Assembly: GCA_945902775.1 (NCBI GenBank)
Contig: CAMDMY010000023.1
Location: 1 to 38,910 of the forward strand
Direction: 5' to 3'
Length of the DNA stretch: 38,910 bases
Source of the DNA: Chryseobacterium gleum
GTDB lineage: Bacteria > Bacteroidota > Bacteroidia > Flavobacteriales_D > Crocinitomicaceae
Part shown: in pieces, positions 26,027 through 34,852 of the stretch
Numbering within the stretch: the stretch's first letter is position 1
Layout: every line of letters begins with the position of its first letter
Made by a program: the position numbers and the translations under genes
Notes under the pieces: generated by a model
What the model saw: only the letters and a program-made list of their open reading frames with translations
Told to the model about the DNA's origin: nothing
Databases searched by the model: none

Positions 26027-26309
26027 GTATAATAATAGAGGGTGTGAAATTTTATACAATACCAGAAACAGCTGAGGCTTTAAATACTTTCTTCTAAGGA
26101 GATGTTTAAAGCTAAAATATATTAATTTAGGGGAGTGTAAAAATAAATTGAACAGCATCTTACACGCTGATAAAGTAATTCACTTGAATGATGGTTAGTA
26201 TTATTTTTCAAAGTGATGAAGATATTAAATATGAAAGATTACCTCTAAAAGTCGATAAAAATTCATTGAAGATTTATTAGAAAATATAGAAATTTGGAAA
26301 ATAAAATAA
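26023..26309 (+). pseudogene. Decayed small gene between hsdS and hsdR
   Basis: Protein-like fragments follow each other in changing frames. MSIIIEGVKFYTIPETAEAL is at 26023-26097 and resembles the start of a MerR/excisionase-type helix-turn-helix. LKLKYINLGECKNKLNSIL and following residues are in another frame at about 26106-26192. VSIIFQSDEDIKYERLPLKV is at 26194-26253, and FIEDLLENIEIWKIK at 26262-26309. At least three frameshifts or a stop would have to be mended to give one ~95-residue product. The start overlaps the small membrane protein gene, and the remnant ends one base before the hsdR start codon. The assignment as one former gene is inference. Confidence 0.45.
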
Positions 26310-26310
26310 A

Positions 26311-29205
26311 ATGAGTCATCAATCCGAAGCATTACTAGAAAAAAACTTAATCAATCAATTAATTGGATTAGGTTATTCATCTGTGAAAATTCAGGATGGT
26401 GATTCGTTGGTTGCCAATCTTAAAAGTCAATTGGAACTTTTCAATGAAACGACTTTTACAGTAAAAGAATTTGATGCCATTTTAAATCATTTAGCGAAAG
26501 GAAACGTATTTGAAAAAGCGAAGACTTTAAGAGACCGTTTTCAATTGACAAAAGAAGATGGAACTTCATTTTACGTTCGTTTTTTTAACAAAGAAAATAA
26601 TAGCAAAAATTTATTTCAAGTAACGAATCAAGTAACAATTCAAGGGTCTTTTTTGAATCGTTACGATGTTACCTTATTAGTGAACGGATTACCCTTGATT
26701 CAAATAGAATTGAAACGTTCAGGCATCGAAATTAAAGAAGCATTCAATCAAATAAATCGCTATCAATTACATTCATTCTGGAGTAATCACGGTTTGTTTC
26801 AATACGTTCAGTTGTTTGTTATAAGTAACAAAGTAAACACAAAATATTTAGCGAATAATCGTCTTCAATCTGTAAAACAAACATTCTATTGGGCGGATGA
26901 AAAGAATAAAAACATTACTGATTTAACGGAGTTTACGAATGCTTTTTTAAACCCAACACATTTGGGTAAAATGGTTGCCCATTTCATCGTAATCAATGAA
27001 ACACACAAAGTGATGATGGTATTGCGTCCGTATCAGTATTTCGCAACGGAAGCAATTATCAAGCAAGTTTCACAATCCAATGAGAATGCCTATATCTGGC
27101 ATACAACAGGTTCAGGTAAAACCTTAACTTCATTCAAAGCGAGTCAAATTTTAGTAGAATTGCCAAACGTTCATAAAGTAGTTTTTGTTGTCGATAGAAA
27201 AGATTTGGATTACCAAACCATGAATGAGTTCAATGCGTTCAAGAAAGACAGTGTTGATGTTACGGATAATACGCAATCATTAGTTAGACAATTAACGGAT
27301 AATACGAAATTAGTATTAACTACCATTCAAAAATTGAACAATGCTATTTCAGACCGTTTTAAGTCGAGTATAGAATCGTTGAGAAACGAGAAAATTGTTT
27401 TCATTTTTGATGAATGTCACAGAAGTCAGTTCGGAGAAACCCACGGGAGAATAACAGAGTTCTTTGCTAAAAGTCAATTAATAGGTTTTACAGGAACGCC
27501 CATCTTTGCGGAAAATGCTTCCAAAAATGAATTAGGAAAACGAACTACTAAAGATTTATTCGGAAACTGTTTACACAAATATGTGATTACTGATGCTATT
27601 CGTGATGAAAATGTACTTCGTTTTGGAATAGAATATGTTGGAAAATACAAAGATAAAAGTAATGCCTTTATTGATATTGAAGTTGAAGATATTGATAAGT
27701 CGGAAGTACTCGATTCAGAGAAACGTCTAGCTAAAATTGCTGATTATATTATTACGCATCATAGTCAAAAAACGTTTCGTAAAGATTATTCAGCTCTTTT
27801 TGCTGTAAGTAGTATTGATAATGCTATCAAATATTATGATATTTTTCAAAAGAAAAAGAATGCAGGCGAACATGATTTACGCATTGCAACAATTTTCACC
27901 TACGGAACAAACGAAGATTCTGATGAAGCACGAGATTATCTTCCTGAAGACCAATATGAATGGCATACTGAGCAAAGTCGAAGTATGGCAGCTGATCCAA
28001 AAGCAATTTATCAATCAAGTCATTCAAGGGATAGATTAGAAGAATATATTGGAGATTACAACAATATGTTCAATACTAGTTTTTCAACGAAAGACAGTCA
28101 GCAATTTGAAAACTATTTCAAAGACATTAGTAAACGTTTAAAAGAACGAGAGAAAGAAAGTTTCAACGATGAGAAAGACCGTTTAGATATAGTCATTGTT
28201 GTAAATATGATGTTGACAGGTTTTGACGCTAAAAAAGTAAATACATTGTATGTTGATAAGAATCTGAAGCAACATGGTTTAATTCAGGCATACTCGAGAA
28301 CCAATCGAATTTTAGGAGAACAGAAATCTCAAGGTAACATTTTAGCATTCAGGAATCTTAAAAAAGCGACCGATGATGCAATTACCTTGTTTTCAAATAA
28401 AGATGCAATAGAAGTTGTTACAATGCCTGATTACGAAGTAATTGCTACTAAGTTTGACGAGGCTTTGGAGTTTTTAAGAGTAATTACGCCAACCTATCAA
28501 AGTGTTGATGAATTAGAAAGCGAAGAAGCAGAAGCACAATTTGTGCATGCATTTCGACGATTAATGCGAAATATGAATGTCATACAGTCATATACTGATT
28601 TTGACTGGGAAGATATTGCAATTGATGAACAAGAATTTGAAGATTATAAAAGCAAGTATTTAGACTTGTATCAAAAAGTTCAAAGAGACCAACAAAAGCA
28701 AAAAACGTCTATTCTTGATGATATTGATTTTGAATTGGAATTGATTCATAAAGACCAAATAAATGTTGCTTATATAATAAAATTACTCTCTCAGTTGAAG
28801 GAAGAGAAAACAGATACAGCTGCTGCTAAAAGAAAAGCAATTATCGATTTATTAGGAGGTGATATTCAACTAAGAAGCAAAAGAGAACTGATTCAAAAAT
28901 TCATTGATGAAAATTTACCTCACATTAATGATACTGATAACCTCGAAGATGAATTTGAAAAGTTTTGGCAAGATCAAAAAGTATTAGCTCTTGGAAAGTT
29001 GTGCGAAGAAGAACATTTAGACAAGGCACAGTTCAAAGCGTTAATTGATGCCTATATTTTTAGTGGTCGTGAGCCTATTAAAGATGAGGTTTTTAAATGT
29101 TTGGATAATCGACCAAGTGTCTTGCAGGCAAGAGCAATAGGGGATAGGATTATTGCAAAGATGAAGGAGTTTGTGGAAGTGTTTTTTGAGGGGATGATGG
29201 CTTAG
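26311..29205 (+). CDS. hsdR: Type I restriction endonuclease subunit HsdR
   Basis: A 964-residue motor and nuclease subunit. The N-terminal PD-(D/E)XK nuclease shows YDVTLLVNGLPLIQIELKRSG near residues 117-137. The superfamily 2 translocase follows, with Walker A TTGSGKT near 265, DECHRSQ near 367, TGTP near 393, VVNMMLTGFDAKKVNTLYVDK near 630 and QAYSRTNRI near 660. A C-terminal helical domain completes it. Element E adds HTEQSRSM-type residues near 551 in a loop of the second helicase half, without breaking the frame. All motifs are present, so the enzyme may be active. The gene ends 25 bases before the right island repeat. Confidence 0.95.
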   Translation: MSHQSEALLEKNLINQLIGLGYSSVKIQDGDSLVANLKSQLELFNETTFTVKEFDAILNHLAKGNVFEKAKTLRDRFQLTKEDGTSFYVRFFNKENNSKNLFQVTNQVTIQGSFLNRYDVTLLVNGLPLIQIELKRSGIEIKEAFNQINRYQLHSFWSNHGLFQYVQLFVISNKVNTKYLANNRLQSVKQTFYWADEKNKNITDLTEFTNAFLNPTHLGKMVAHFIVINETHKVMMVLRPYQYFATEAIIKQVSQSNENAYIWHTTGSGKTLTSFKASQILVELPNVHKVVFVVDRKDLDYQTMNEFNAFKKDSVDVTDNTQSLVRQLTDNTKLVLTTIQKLNNAISDRFKSSIESLRNEKIVFIFDECHRSQFGETHGRITEFFAKSQLIGFTGTPIFAENASKNELGKRTTKDLFGNCLHKYVITDAIRDENVLRFGIEYVGKYKDKSNAFIDIEVEDIDKSEVLDSEKRLAKIADYIITHHSQKTFRKDYSALFAVSSIDNAIKYYDIFQKKKNAGEHDLRIATIFTYGTNEDSDEARDYLPEDQYEWHTEQSRSMAADPKAIYQSSHSRDRLEEYIGDYNNMFNTSFSTKDSQQFENYFKDISKRLKEREKESFNDEKDRLDIVIVVNMMLTGFDAKKVNTLYVDKNLKQHGLIQAYSRTNRILGEQKSQGNILAFRNLKKATDDAITLFSNKDAIEVVTMPDYEVIATKFDEALEFLRVITPTYQSVDELESEEAEAQFVHAFRRLMRNMNVIQSYTDFDWEDIAIDEQEFEDYKSKYLDLYQKVQRDQQKQKTSILDDIDFELELIHKDQINVAYIIKLLSQLKEEKTDTAAAKRKAIIDLLGGDIQLRSKRELIQKFIDENLPHINDTDNLEDEFEKFWQDQKVLALGKLCEEEHLDKAQFKALIDAYIFSGREPIKDEVFKCLDNRPSVLQARAIGDRIIAKMKEFVEVFFEGMMA
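27964..27987 (-). repeat. In-frame palindromic element E in hsdR
   Basis: On the minus strand the core is ACTTCGACTTTGCTCAGT, with perfect 6-base terminal arms CATACT and AGTATG. It differs from element B by one base in the loop, while its stem bases differ in a paired way. Confidence 0.75.
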
Positions 29206-29230
29206 GAGAGATCAATTTAAAATTTATAGG

Positions 29231-29274
29231 CTCGCTACAAAGGAAAGTTCAGTTTTTTAACTGGGCTTTTTTAT
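29231..29274 (+). repeat. Right island repeat (attR-like)
   Basis: Repeats the last seven tRNA-Met bases and the tRNA terminator (see 21783-21827) although no tRNA precedes it. This marks the right boundary of the island. Confidence 0.75.
29246..29272 (+). terminator. Terminator after hsdR (duplicate of the tRNA terminator)
   Basis: AGTTCAGTT (29246-29254) pairs with AACTGGGCT (29259-29267), with two G-U pairs, followed by a T run. Confidence 0.75.
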
Positions 29275-29312
29275 TTTATCTAAATAACTTATTCAATTTT
29301 CAATTCGATGAT

Positions 29313-29320
29313 TAAATTTG
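29313..29320 (+). promoter_or_regulatory. -7 element of aroK; leaderless start likely
   Basis: TAAATTTG ends four bases before the aroK ATG, the same spacing as at purT. The -33 region lacks a clear TTG. Confidence 0.45.
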
Positions 29321-29324
29321 TCCT

Positions 29325-29837
29325 ATGTCAAAACGGATATTATTAATCGGATATATGGGAGCTGGTAAATCCACTATAGGTCAAATCTTGGCTTCTAATT
29401 TGGGAATCCCTTTTATAGATTCTGATTCTGAAATTGAACGACAAGTTGGAAAATCAATACCTGAAATATTTGAAACTCAGGGAGAAGTCGAATTTCGAAA
29501 ATTAGAAACAGATTTCATTCAAAATTTATCACGTTCTGATTCATATGTTTTATCAACAGGTGGGGGATTGCCTTGTTTTAATGATAACTTATTGTTTTTA
29601 AATGAATTAGGGATTACCATTTATTTAAAAAACACAAGTGAAGTTTTGGCGAAAAGAATAGTCAATTCTCCAATTGAAAGACCAATAGTGAAAGGAAAGA
29701 GTTTTTCTGAATTGGTTGATTTTATTCAAGATAATCTTAAAATAAGAGAGGTTTACTATCTGAAATCAAACTATGTTTTAGCACCAGAAGAACAAGAAGT
29801 TGATAAAATTCTAGCACTTTTAAATCCTGAAATATGA
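29325..29837 (+). CDS. aroK: Shikimate kinase
   Basis: Phosphorylates shikimate to shikimate 3-phosphate with ATP, the fifth step of chorismate synthesis. The 170 residues fit the family. Walker A is GYMGAGKST (residues 9-17), the shikimate-binding DSD motif is FIDSDSEIER (near 32), EVEFRKLE carries the binding Arg (near 58), and the GGG loop STGGGLPCF lies near 78-86. The adenine-lid arginine is in RPIVKG. It overlaps the next gene by ATGA. As the first gene right of the restriction island, it was probably the original neighbour of tRNA-Met. Confidence 0.95.
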   Translation: MSKRILLIGYMGAGKSTIGQILASNLGIPFIDSDSEIERQVGKSIPEIFETQGEVEFRKLETDFIQNLSRSDSYVLSTGGGLPCFNDNLLFLNELGITIYLKNTSEVLAKRIVNSPIERPIVKGKSFSELVDFIQDNLKIREVYYLKSNYVLAPEEQEVDKILALLNPEI

Positions 29838-30475
29838 AAAACTATCTGCAAGAAACAACTTTCTTAAATTTTTCAAATGAATTGTTTTCAGATTTTTTAA
29901 AAAATATAGATGCCACAAAAAGCAAAAAAGAAATTGCGATAGATTTGTATTTTTTAGTTCGAGATAAATTTACCTACGATCCATATCATTTGAATATTAG
30001 TGAAAAAGGATTGCTTGCTAGTAATGTTATTCTAAAGAAAAGAGCTTGGTGTGTAGAAAAATCGATTCTTTTAGCAGCATGTGCTAGAAAATTTGAAATT
30101 CCCTCTCGACTAGGTTTTGCAATTGTTACAAATCATATCGGAGTTGAGAAATTAGAGTCCTTTTTAAGGAGAAAAGAGATCGTATTTCACGGATACACTG
30201 AATTATTTATAGAAGATAAATGGGTGAAATGTACCCCTTCTTTTGACAAAAATATCTGTCGACTTTCAAATGTCACGCCTTTGGATTGGGATGGAGCAAC
30301 AGATTCAATGTTTCAAGAATTTGAGAAAGATAAAAGATTTATGGAATACCTTCATTATTACGGTGAATTTGAGGATGTTCCAATCGAACTGATGAATTCT
30401 GAAATGAAAAAATATTACCCGCATTTATTTGAAAATGAATACAATACGAAGGAGTTTTCGTTTATTCATCTTTAA
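29834..30475 (+). CDS. Transglutaminase-like superfamily protein
   Basis: A 213-residue protein with the papain-like transglutaminase core. The catalytic Cys lies in KKRAWCVEKSILLAACARKFEIPSRLGFA (near residue 75), His in FHGYTELFIEDKWVKCTPSFD (near 117) and the Asp at the end of the same motif. Bacterial members without a signal peptide are usually peptidases or amidases of unknown target; cross-linking activity is unlikely. The C-terminal ~70 residues are acidic and helical. Its start overlaps the aroK stop, so the pair is co-translated, although no functional link is known. Confidence 0.82.
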   Translation: MKNYLQETTFLNFSNELFSDFLKNIDATKSKKEIAIDLYFLVRDKFTYDPYHLNISEKGLLASNVILKKRAWCVEKSILLAACARKFEIPSRLGFAIVTNHIGVEKLESFLRRKEIVFHGYTELFIEDKWVKCTPSFDKNICRLSNVTPLDWDGATDSMFQEFEKDKRFMEYLHYYGEFEDVPIELMNSEMKKYYPHLFENEYNTKEFSFIHL

Positions 30476-30547
30476 ATTTTTAAGGCGTTAGTAATAGGTG
30501 ACAAAATAGCAGTTAGAAGCTAATGGCACGACTATTGAAAATAAACT

Positions 30548-30592
30548 TGTTCGTTCTGAAAATCAATGAAAAACTTTTTTATTGAATGAACA
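30548..30592. promoter_or_regulatory. Inverted repeat upstream of lon
   Basis: TGTTCGTTC (30548-30556) and GAATGAACA (30584-30592) form 9-base arms with one G-U pair; the inner bases can pair further (AATGAAAAA with TTTTTTATT). It ends 43 bases before the lon start. It does not match the CIRCE heat-shock operator. A regulatory role is a guess. Confidence 0.3.
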
Positions 30593-30635
30593 GAAAATGA
30601 TTAAACTGACAGATTGACGTTATAATAGATATACA

Positions 30636-33083
30636 ATGAACGATATTTTTGACACAACACTTCTTCATCTTAACGGTTCGAAAGAATCGGAAGCAGAATT
30701 TATTCCTTTAATTACTGCGGAAGAGGAAGAAAATATGAATACGCAAAGTTATCCAGATGAATTGCCGATTTTACCTTTGAGAAATAATGTTCTATTTCCG
30801 GGAGTCGTAATTCCAATCACTGTTGGAAGAGATAAGTCAATTAAATTGATTCAGGATGCGAATAAAGGTTCTAAAATAATAGGTGTTGTTTCTCAAAAAA
30901 ATCAAGATGAAGAATCGCCAGAATTTGCAGATTTATATTCGGTAGGTACTGTTGCTCAGATTATTAGGATGTTGAGAATGCCTGATGGTAGCACAACTGT
31001 TATTATTCAGGGAAAGCGTCGTTTTGAAATGATTTCTCCAGTGAAAACTGAGCCTTATTTGTATGCTCAGGTGAAAATGATTGAAGAAAAAAAGGCTACA
31101 AAAAAGAACAAGGAATTGGAAATGATGTTTACGAACATCAAGGAATTAGCGCTTCAAATTATAAAAGATAGTCCGAACATTCCATCTGAAGCTTCTTTTG
31201 CCATCGGAAACATAGAAAGTCCAACGTTTTTAGTGAATTTTATTTCATCCAATATGAATGCGGATGTAGTGAAAAAACAAGAAATGTTGGAAGAATTGAA
31301 TATTAAGAAACGTGTTACAATGGTGATGGAGCATTTGTCTCTTGAAATCCAAATGTTGGAAATGCGAAATCAGATCAATTCAAAAGTTCGAAAAGATATG
31401 GATCGTCAACAACGAGAATATTTTTTGAATCAAGAAATTAGAGCTATTCAGGAAGAGTTAGGTGATAATCCTCAAGAACAGGATGTTGCTGAAATGAAAA
31501 AACGAGCAGAACTTAAAAAATGGGATGAAAAAGTATCTAAATTATTTTATAAAGAATTAGATCGATTCCAACGCATGAATCCGCAAGGAGCAGAATATTC
31601 AGTACAATTAAATTATTTAGACTTAATCTTAGATCTTCCATGGGGAGAGTATTCAACAGATATTTTAGACTTAAAAAGAGCTGCCAAAATTTTAGATCGT
31701 GATCATTATGGTTTAGAGGATGTAAAGCGTCGAATCCTGGAATATCTGGCTGTTTTAAAGTTAAAGGGAAATATGAAATCTCCAATTTTGTGTTTTTATG
31801 GTCCTCCAGGAGTAGGTAAAACATCATTGGGAAAATCTATAGCGGAAGCATTAGGTAGAAAATACATTCGCATGTCGCTAGGTGGGGTTCACGATGAATC
31901 TGAAGTTAGAGGTCACAGAAAAACATATATCGGAGCGATGCCGGGGAGAATTATTCAAAACATCAAAAAAGCTGCAATTTCGAATCCAGTTTTTGTTTTG
32001 GATGAAATTGACAAGTTAGGTAAAAGTAATCATGGAGACCCTTCATCGGCAATGTTGGAAGTTCTTGATCCTGAGCAAAATAATGAGTTTTATGATAATT
32101 ATGTAGAAACAGAATTTGATTTATCTCGTGTGATGTTCGTTGCTACAGCAAATAATTTATCGACTATTCCTGGACCCTTAAGAGATCGTATGGAAATAAT
32201 TGAGGTAAACGGTTATACGGTTGAAGAAAAAATAGAGATTGCGAAACGACATTTGATACCGAAACAAATTGAAGAACACGGTATTAAAAAAGGTGATTTT
32301 TCAATCGATTCTAAATTAATTGAAAATTTAATTGAAGAATACACGAGTGAATCTGGAGTTCGTGGTTTAGATAAAAAAGTGGCAAAGTTAGTTCGTAATA
32401 GAGCTAGACAAATTGCTATGGAAGAAGAGTTTAAATCGAAAATGGTAAAAGAAGATCTTTTTACGATTTTAGGAGCAGGAAGAGGAAGAACGAAATACGA
32501 TAATAATAGTGTTGCAGGAGTTGTTACTGGGTTAGCTTGGACAAGTGTTGGAGGAGATATTTTATTCATAGAATCTTCCATTACGAAAGGAAAAGGTAAA
32601 TTGACATTAACTGGAAATCTAGGCGATGTAATGAAAGAATCTGCTGTGATAGCCTTAGAATATTTAAAAGCGCATAGTGATTGGTTTGGATTAAGTCAAG
32701 ACGTTTTCGATAACTACAATGTCCATATTCATGTTCCAGAAGGTGCAACACCTAAAGATGGTCCAAGTGCAGGAATCACAATGTTAACTTCTTTAGCTTC
32801 GTTATTTTCTCAACGTAAAGTGAAAAAGAATTTAGCAATGACGGGAGAAATAACACTTAGAGGGGATGTTTTACCAGTCGGTGGAATTAAAGAAAAAATA
32901 TTAGCTGCAAAAAGAGCTAGTATTAAAGAAATCATACTTTGTGAGAAGAATAGAAAAGATATAGAAGAAATAAAAGAGTCTTATCTGAAAGGTTTGACGT
33001 TTCATTATGTGAAAACAATGAAAGAAGTTTTAGATATTGCTATTATAAAAGAAAAAGTAGATAATTTTATATCGATTAGTTAA
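30636..33083 (+). CDS. lon: ATP-dependent protease Lon
   Basis: An 815-residue cytoplasmic AAA+ serine protease that degrades damaged and regulatory proteins. Domains in order: an N-terminal substrate-binding LON domain (about 42-240, DELPILPLRNNVLFPGVVIP), a coiled helical region (about 245-340), the AAA+ module with Walker A GPPGVGKTS near 388 and Walker B FVLDEIDKLG near 452, and the protease domain. The Ser-Lys dyad is visible as Ser in KDGPSAGITM (near 710) and Lys in GGIKEKILAAKRA (near 752). Bacteroidota Lon often carries a short acidic N-terminal extension like the one here (EAEFIPLITAEEEEN). It is monocistronic or followed by an AraC-type gene 76 bases on. Confidence 0.97.
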   Translation: MNDIFDTTLLHLNGSKESEAEFIPLITAEEEENMNTQSYPDELPILPLRNNVLFPGVVIPITVGRDKSIKLIQDANKGSKIIGVVSQKNQDEESPEFADLYSVGTVAQIIRMLRMPDGSTTVIIQGKRRFEMISPVKTEPYLYAQVKMIEEKKATKKNKELEMMFTNIKELALQIIKDSPNIPSEASFAIGNIESPTFLVNFISSNMNADVVKKQEMLEELNIKKRVTMVMEHLSLEIQMLEMRNQINSKVRKDMDRQQREYFLNQEIRAIQEELGDNPQEQDVAEMKKRAELKKWDEKVSKLFYKELDRFQRMNPQGAEYSVQLNYLDLILDLPWGEYSTDILDLKRAAKILDRDHYGLEDVKRRILEYLAVLKLKGNMKSPILCFYGPPGVGKTSLGKSIAEALGRKYIRMSLGGVHDESEVRGHRKTYIGAMPGRIIQNIKKAAISNPVFVLDEIDKLGKSNHGDPSSAMLEVLDPEQNNEFYDNYVETEFDLSRVMFVATANNLSTIPGPLRDRMEIIEVNGYTVEEKIEIAKRHLIPKQIEEHGIKKGDFSIDSKLIENLIEEYTSESGVRGLDKKVAKLVRNRARQIAMEEEFKSKMVKEDLFTILGAGRGRTKYDNNSVAGVVTGLAWTSVGGDILFIESSITKGKGKLTLTGNLGDVMKESAVIALEYLKAHSDWFGLSQDVFDNYNVHIHVPEGATPKDGPSAGITMLTSLASLFSQRKVKKNLAMTGEITLRGDVLPVGGIKEKILAAKRASIKEIILCEKNRKDIEEIKESYLKGLTFHYVKTMKEVLDIAIIKEKVDNFISIS

Positions 33084-33159
33084 GAAAGAAGACAACCAGT
33101 TTTTAAATTCCTCGTCTAAATATTAATTATATTGTTGACTAATTTTTTAAATAGACCAA

Positions 33160-34533
33160 ATGTTTGAACAAAATTTCACCCTTATAAACCTAGTAAGTTT
33201 AATAACTTGCTTTGTTGGTGTTTTTTATGTTTTTCAAATTGGAAGTTTAAAAAAGTCGGTTGTAAGGGAAGGAAAGTATTTTACGTTGTACCTTTCAGTT
33301 ATTTCTTTCATTGTTTTACTTTTTTTTATCATTGATTTAAATTTAAAAAATAAGTTTTTAAATTTAACAATCATTTTTTTGCTGATTCCTTCAATAATAT
33401 TGATTTCCCCATTGATGTGGTTGTATATCAGGCGGCTAATTTCATATAAGCAAAAAAGCAAATCAATATTTCATTTACTTCCGTCATTACTGAGTGCTAG
33501 TTTAATTGCGGTGTTTTATTGTCTGTATTATCTTACAAACAATAAGATTTTCATCGATTTTGTAATGTACGTTTGTCTAATCTCGCTTATTGGAGTCTTT
33601 TTGGTTCAAAATGTATACTATATATTCAATACAATTAGAGGGTACAAACTATATAAAAAAAATGTTGAGCAAGTTTATTCTTATTCAGAAGAAGTTGATT
33701 TATCTTGGATAAAAGTACTGGTGATTGGTTATGTTGTTTTTATAGTTGGGATTACTGTTGTTAATGTATATGAAACCTCCAAACCTATTAAAATTGATTC
33801 TTATGGAACATACAAAGGTCATTTAATGATAAAAGTAGATGAAAAGGAAGGTTTAAAAGATAGAGAAAGGTTGAAATTAATAGGTTTAAAAGAATATGAT
33901 ACTGATGAAAGTTATTTAATAAAACAATTGGATAAATCAACTTTTTACTTGCCTAAAGTTTCAAGTGAATCGGTTAAAAATAAAAACTTTATAATTCAAG
34001 GAAAAGATAAATTTAAAGCGGATCTTTCTACTATTATTTTTAATTTAATAGTATTAATTTATATCATCTATACTGGGCATTTCGCATTGAAACAAAAATC
34101 AATTTTAGTTTCAGAATTGATTGATTCAAACGAAAATATTGAAGAAATTGATTTAAAAGACAAAAATATTTCAGAATCACAATTAGCTGTATTTCAAAAG
34201 ATTAAAAATGATCTTCTGGAAGTGATGAAAACTAAAAAACCATACTTAGATCAAAACTTAAACATTTTTACTTTAGCAAAACAATTAGGGACGAATAGCA
34301 AATACCTTTCGCAAGTTATCAATCAAGAGTTTGATAAGAGTTTTGTTCATTTTATAAACGAATATCGAATAGAAGAAGCCAAACAGATTTTGTTGGTCGA
34401 TAATAATTTTACGATTGAAGCTCAAAGTCAAATGGTTGGATTTAAATCAAAATCTTCGTTTAATATTGCTTTTAAGCGTCATACCGGAATAACTCCTTCA
34501 TTATATATTCAAGGGAATAAATATTCAGCCTAA
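33160..34533 (+). CDS. Membrane-anchored AraC-type regulator with extracytoplasmic insert
   Basis: A 457-residue protein joining membrane helices to a DNA-binding domain. Six hydrophobic segments lie in residues 8-205. An ~80-residue soluble stretch follows (about 206-287, GTYKGHLMIKVDEKEGLKD...FIIQGKDKFK). A seventh helix near 292-312 and a linker lead to an AraC HTH (about 360-457: NIFTLAKQLGTNSKYLSQVIN, then VGFKSKSSFNIAFKRHTGITP). Cytoplasmic DNA binding places the insert outside. Bacteroidota 7TM-AraC proteins are common, but those I recall have a short loop before the last helix. It probably senses an envelope signal and controls nearby genes; the target is unknown. Confidence 0.85.
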   Translation: MFEQNFTLINLVSLITCFVGVFYVFQIGSLKKSVVREGKYFTLYLSVISFIVLLFFIIDLNLKNKFLNLTIIFLLIPSIILISPLMWLYIRRLISYKQKSKSIFHLLPSLLSASLIAVFYCLYYLTNNKIFIDFVMYVCLISLIGVFLVQNVYYIFNTIRGYKLYKKNVEQVYSYSEEVDLSWIKVLVIGYVVFIVGITVVNVYETSKPIKIDSYGTYKGHLMIKVDEKEGLKDRERLKLIGLKEYDTDESYLIKQLDKSTFYLPKVSSESVKNKNFIIQGKDKFKADLSTIIFNLIVLIYIIYTGHFALKQKSILVSELIDSNENIEEIDLKDKNISESQLAVFQKIKNDLLEVMKTKKPYLDQNLNIFTLAKQLGTNSKYLSQVINQEFDKSFVHFINEYRIEEAKQILLVDNNFTIEAQSQMVGFKSKSSFNIAFKRHTGITPSLYIQGNKYSA

Positions 34534-34852
34534 TTCAAACTTTATTAAGTTGTAAAGTCATTTTTATTTTGATTAAAATGTGATTTTAATCATACTTTAA
34601 TCTTTACTACATCTCTAATTTTACTAGATATTCATGTTTTAAATAAATGATTTAAATATAGATTTATTTAAAGTTTATTTTATTGATTTTTAGCGATAAT
34701 TTGAAAATGTCAATACCAGTTTATTTATATAATTTTTTTGGTTTTATTTGTTTGAAACAAAGAGATCATTATTGTTTATGTTGAAGATTGTAAAACAATC
34801 ATCGCCTCTAAATCACATTTAAAATTAATATAAATATTTCCCAAAATAAGTA
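34534..34852. other. Intergenic region before tryptophanase
   Basis: 319 AT-rich bases without a supported gene. A small inverted repeat, GATTGT-AAA-ACAATC (34786-34800), is the only structure seen. No tnaC-like leader peptide with a conserved Trp codon is visible. No clean TAnnTTTG promoter was found; TATGTTGA near 34778 is an imperfect candidate. Confidence 0.35.

Larger units (their letters stand above)
21783..29274. mobile_element. Type I restriction-modification island bounded by tRNA-Met 3'-end repeats
   Basis: The unit lies between two direct copies of the tRNA-Met 3' end plus terminator (21783-21827 and 29231-29274). It contains hsdM, a KilA-N-like gene, hsdS, a small membrane protein gene, a decayed gene and hsdR. 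Repeats at a tRNA 3' end are the usual scar of tyrosine-recombinase integration. No integrase is present, so the island is now immobile or was moved in trans or by homologous recombination. Its genes also carry palindromic elements not seen elsewhere in the window. Confidence 0.6.

Noticed and set aside
30548-30592. CIRCE heat-shock operator upstream of lon
   Set aside because: The inverted repeat arms do not match TTAGCACTC-N9-GAGTGCTAA.
30600-30636. TTGACG and TATAAT-like sequences before lon as a sigma70-type promoter
   Set aside because: The two overlap without a 17-base spacer, and this group uses TAnnTTTG promoters.
34786-34800. Terminator after the AraC-type gene
   Set aside because: The six-base stem GATTGT/ACAATC has no T tract on either strand.
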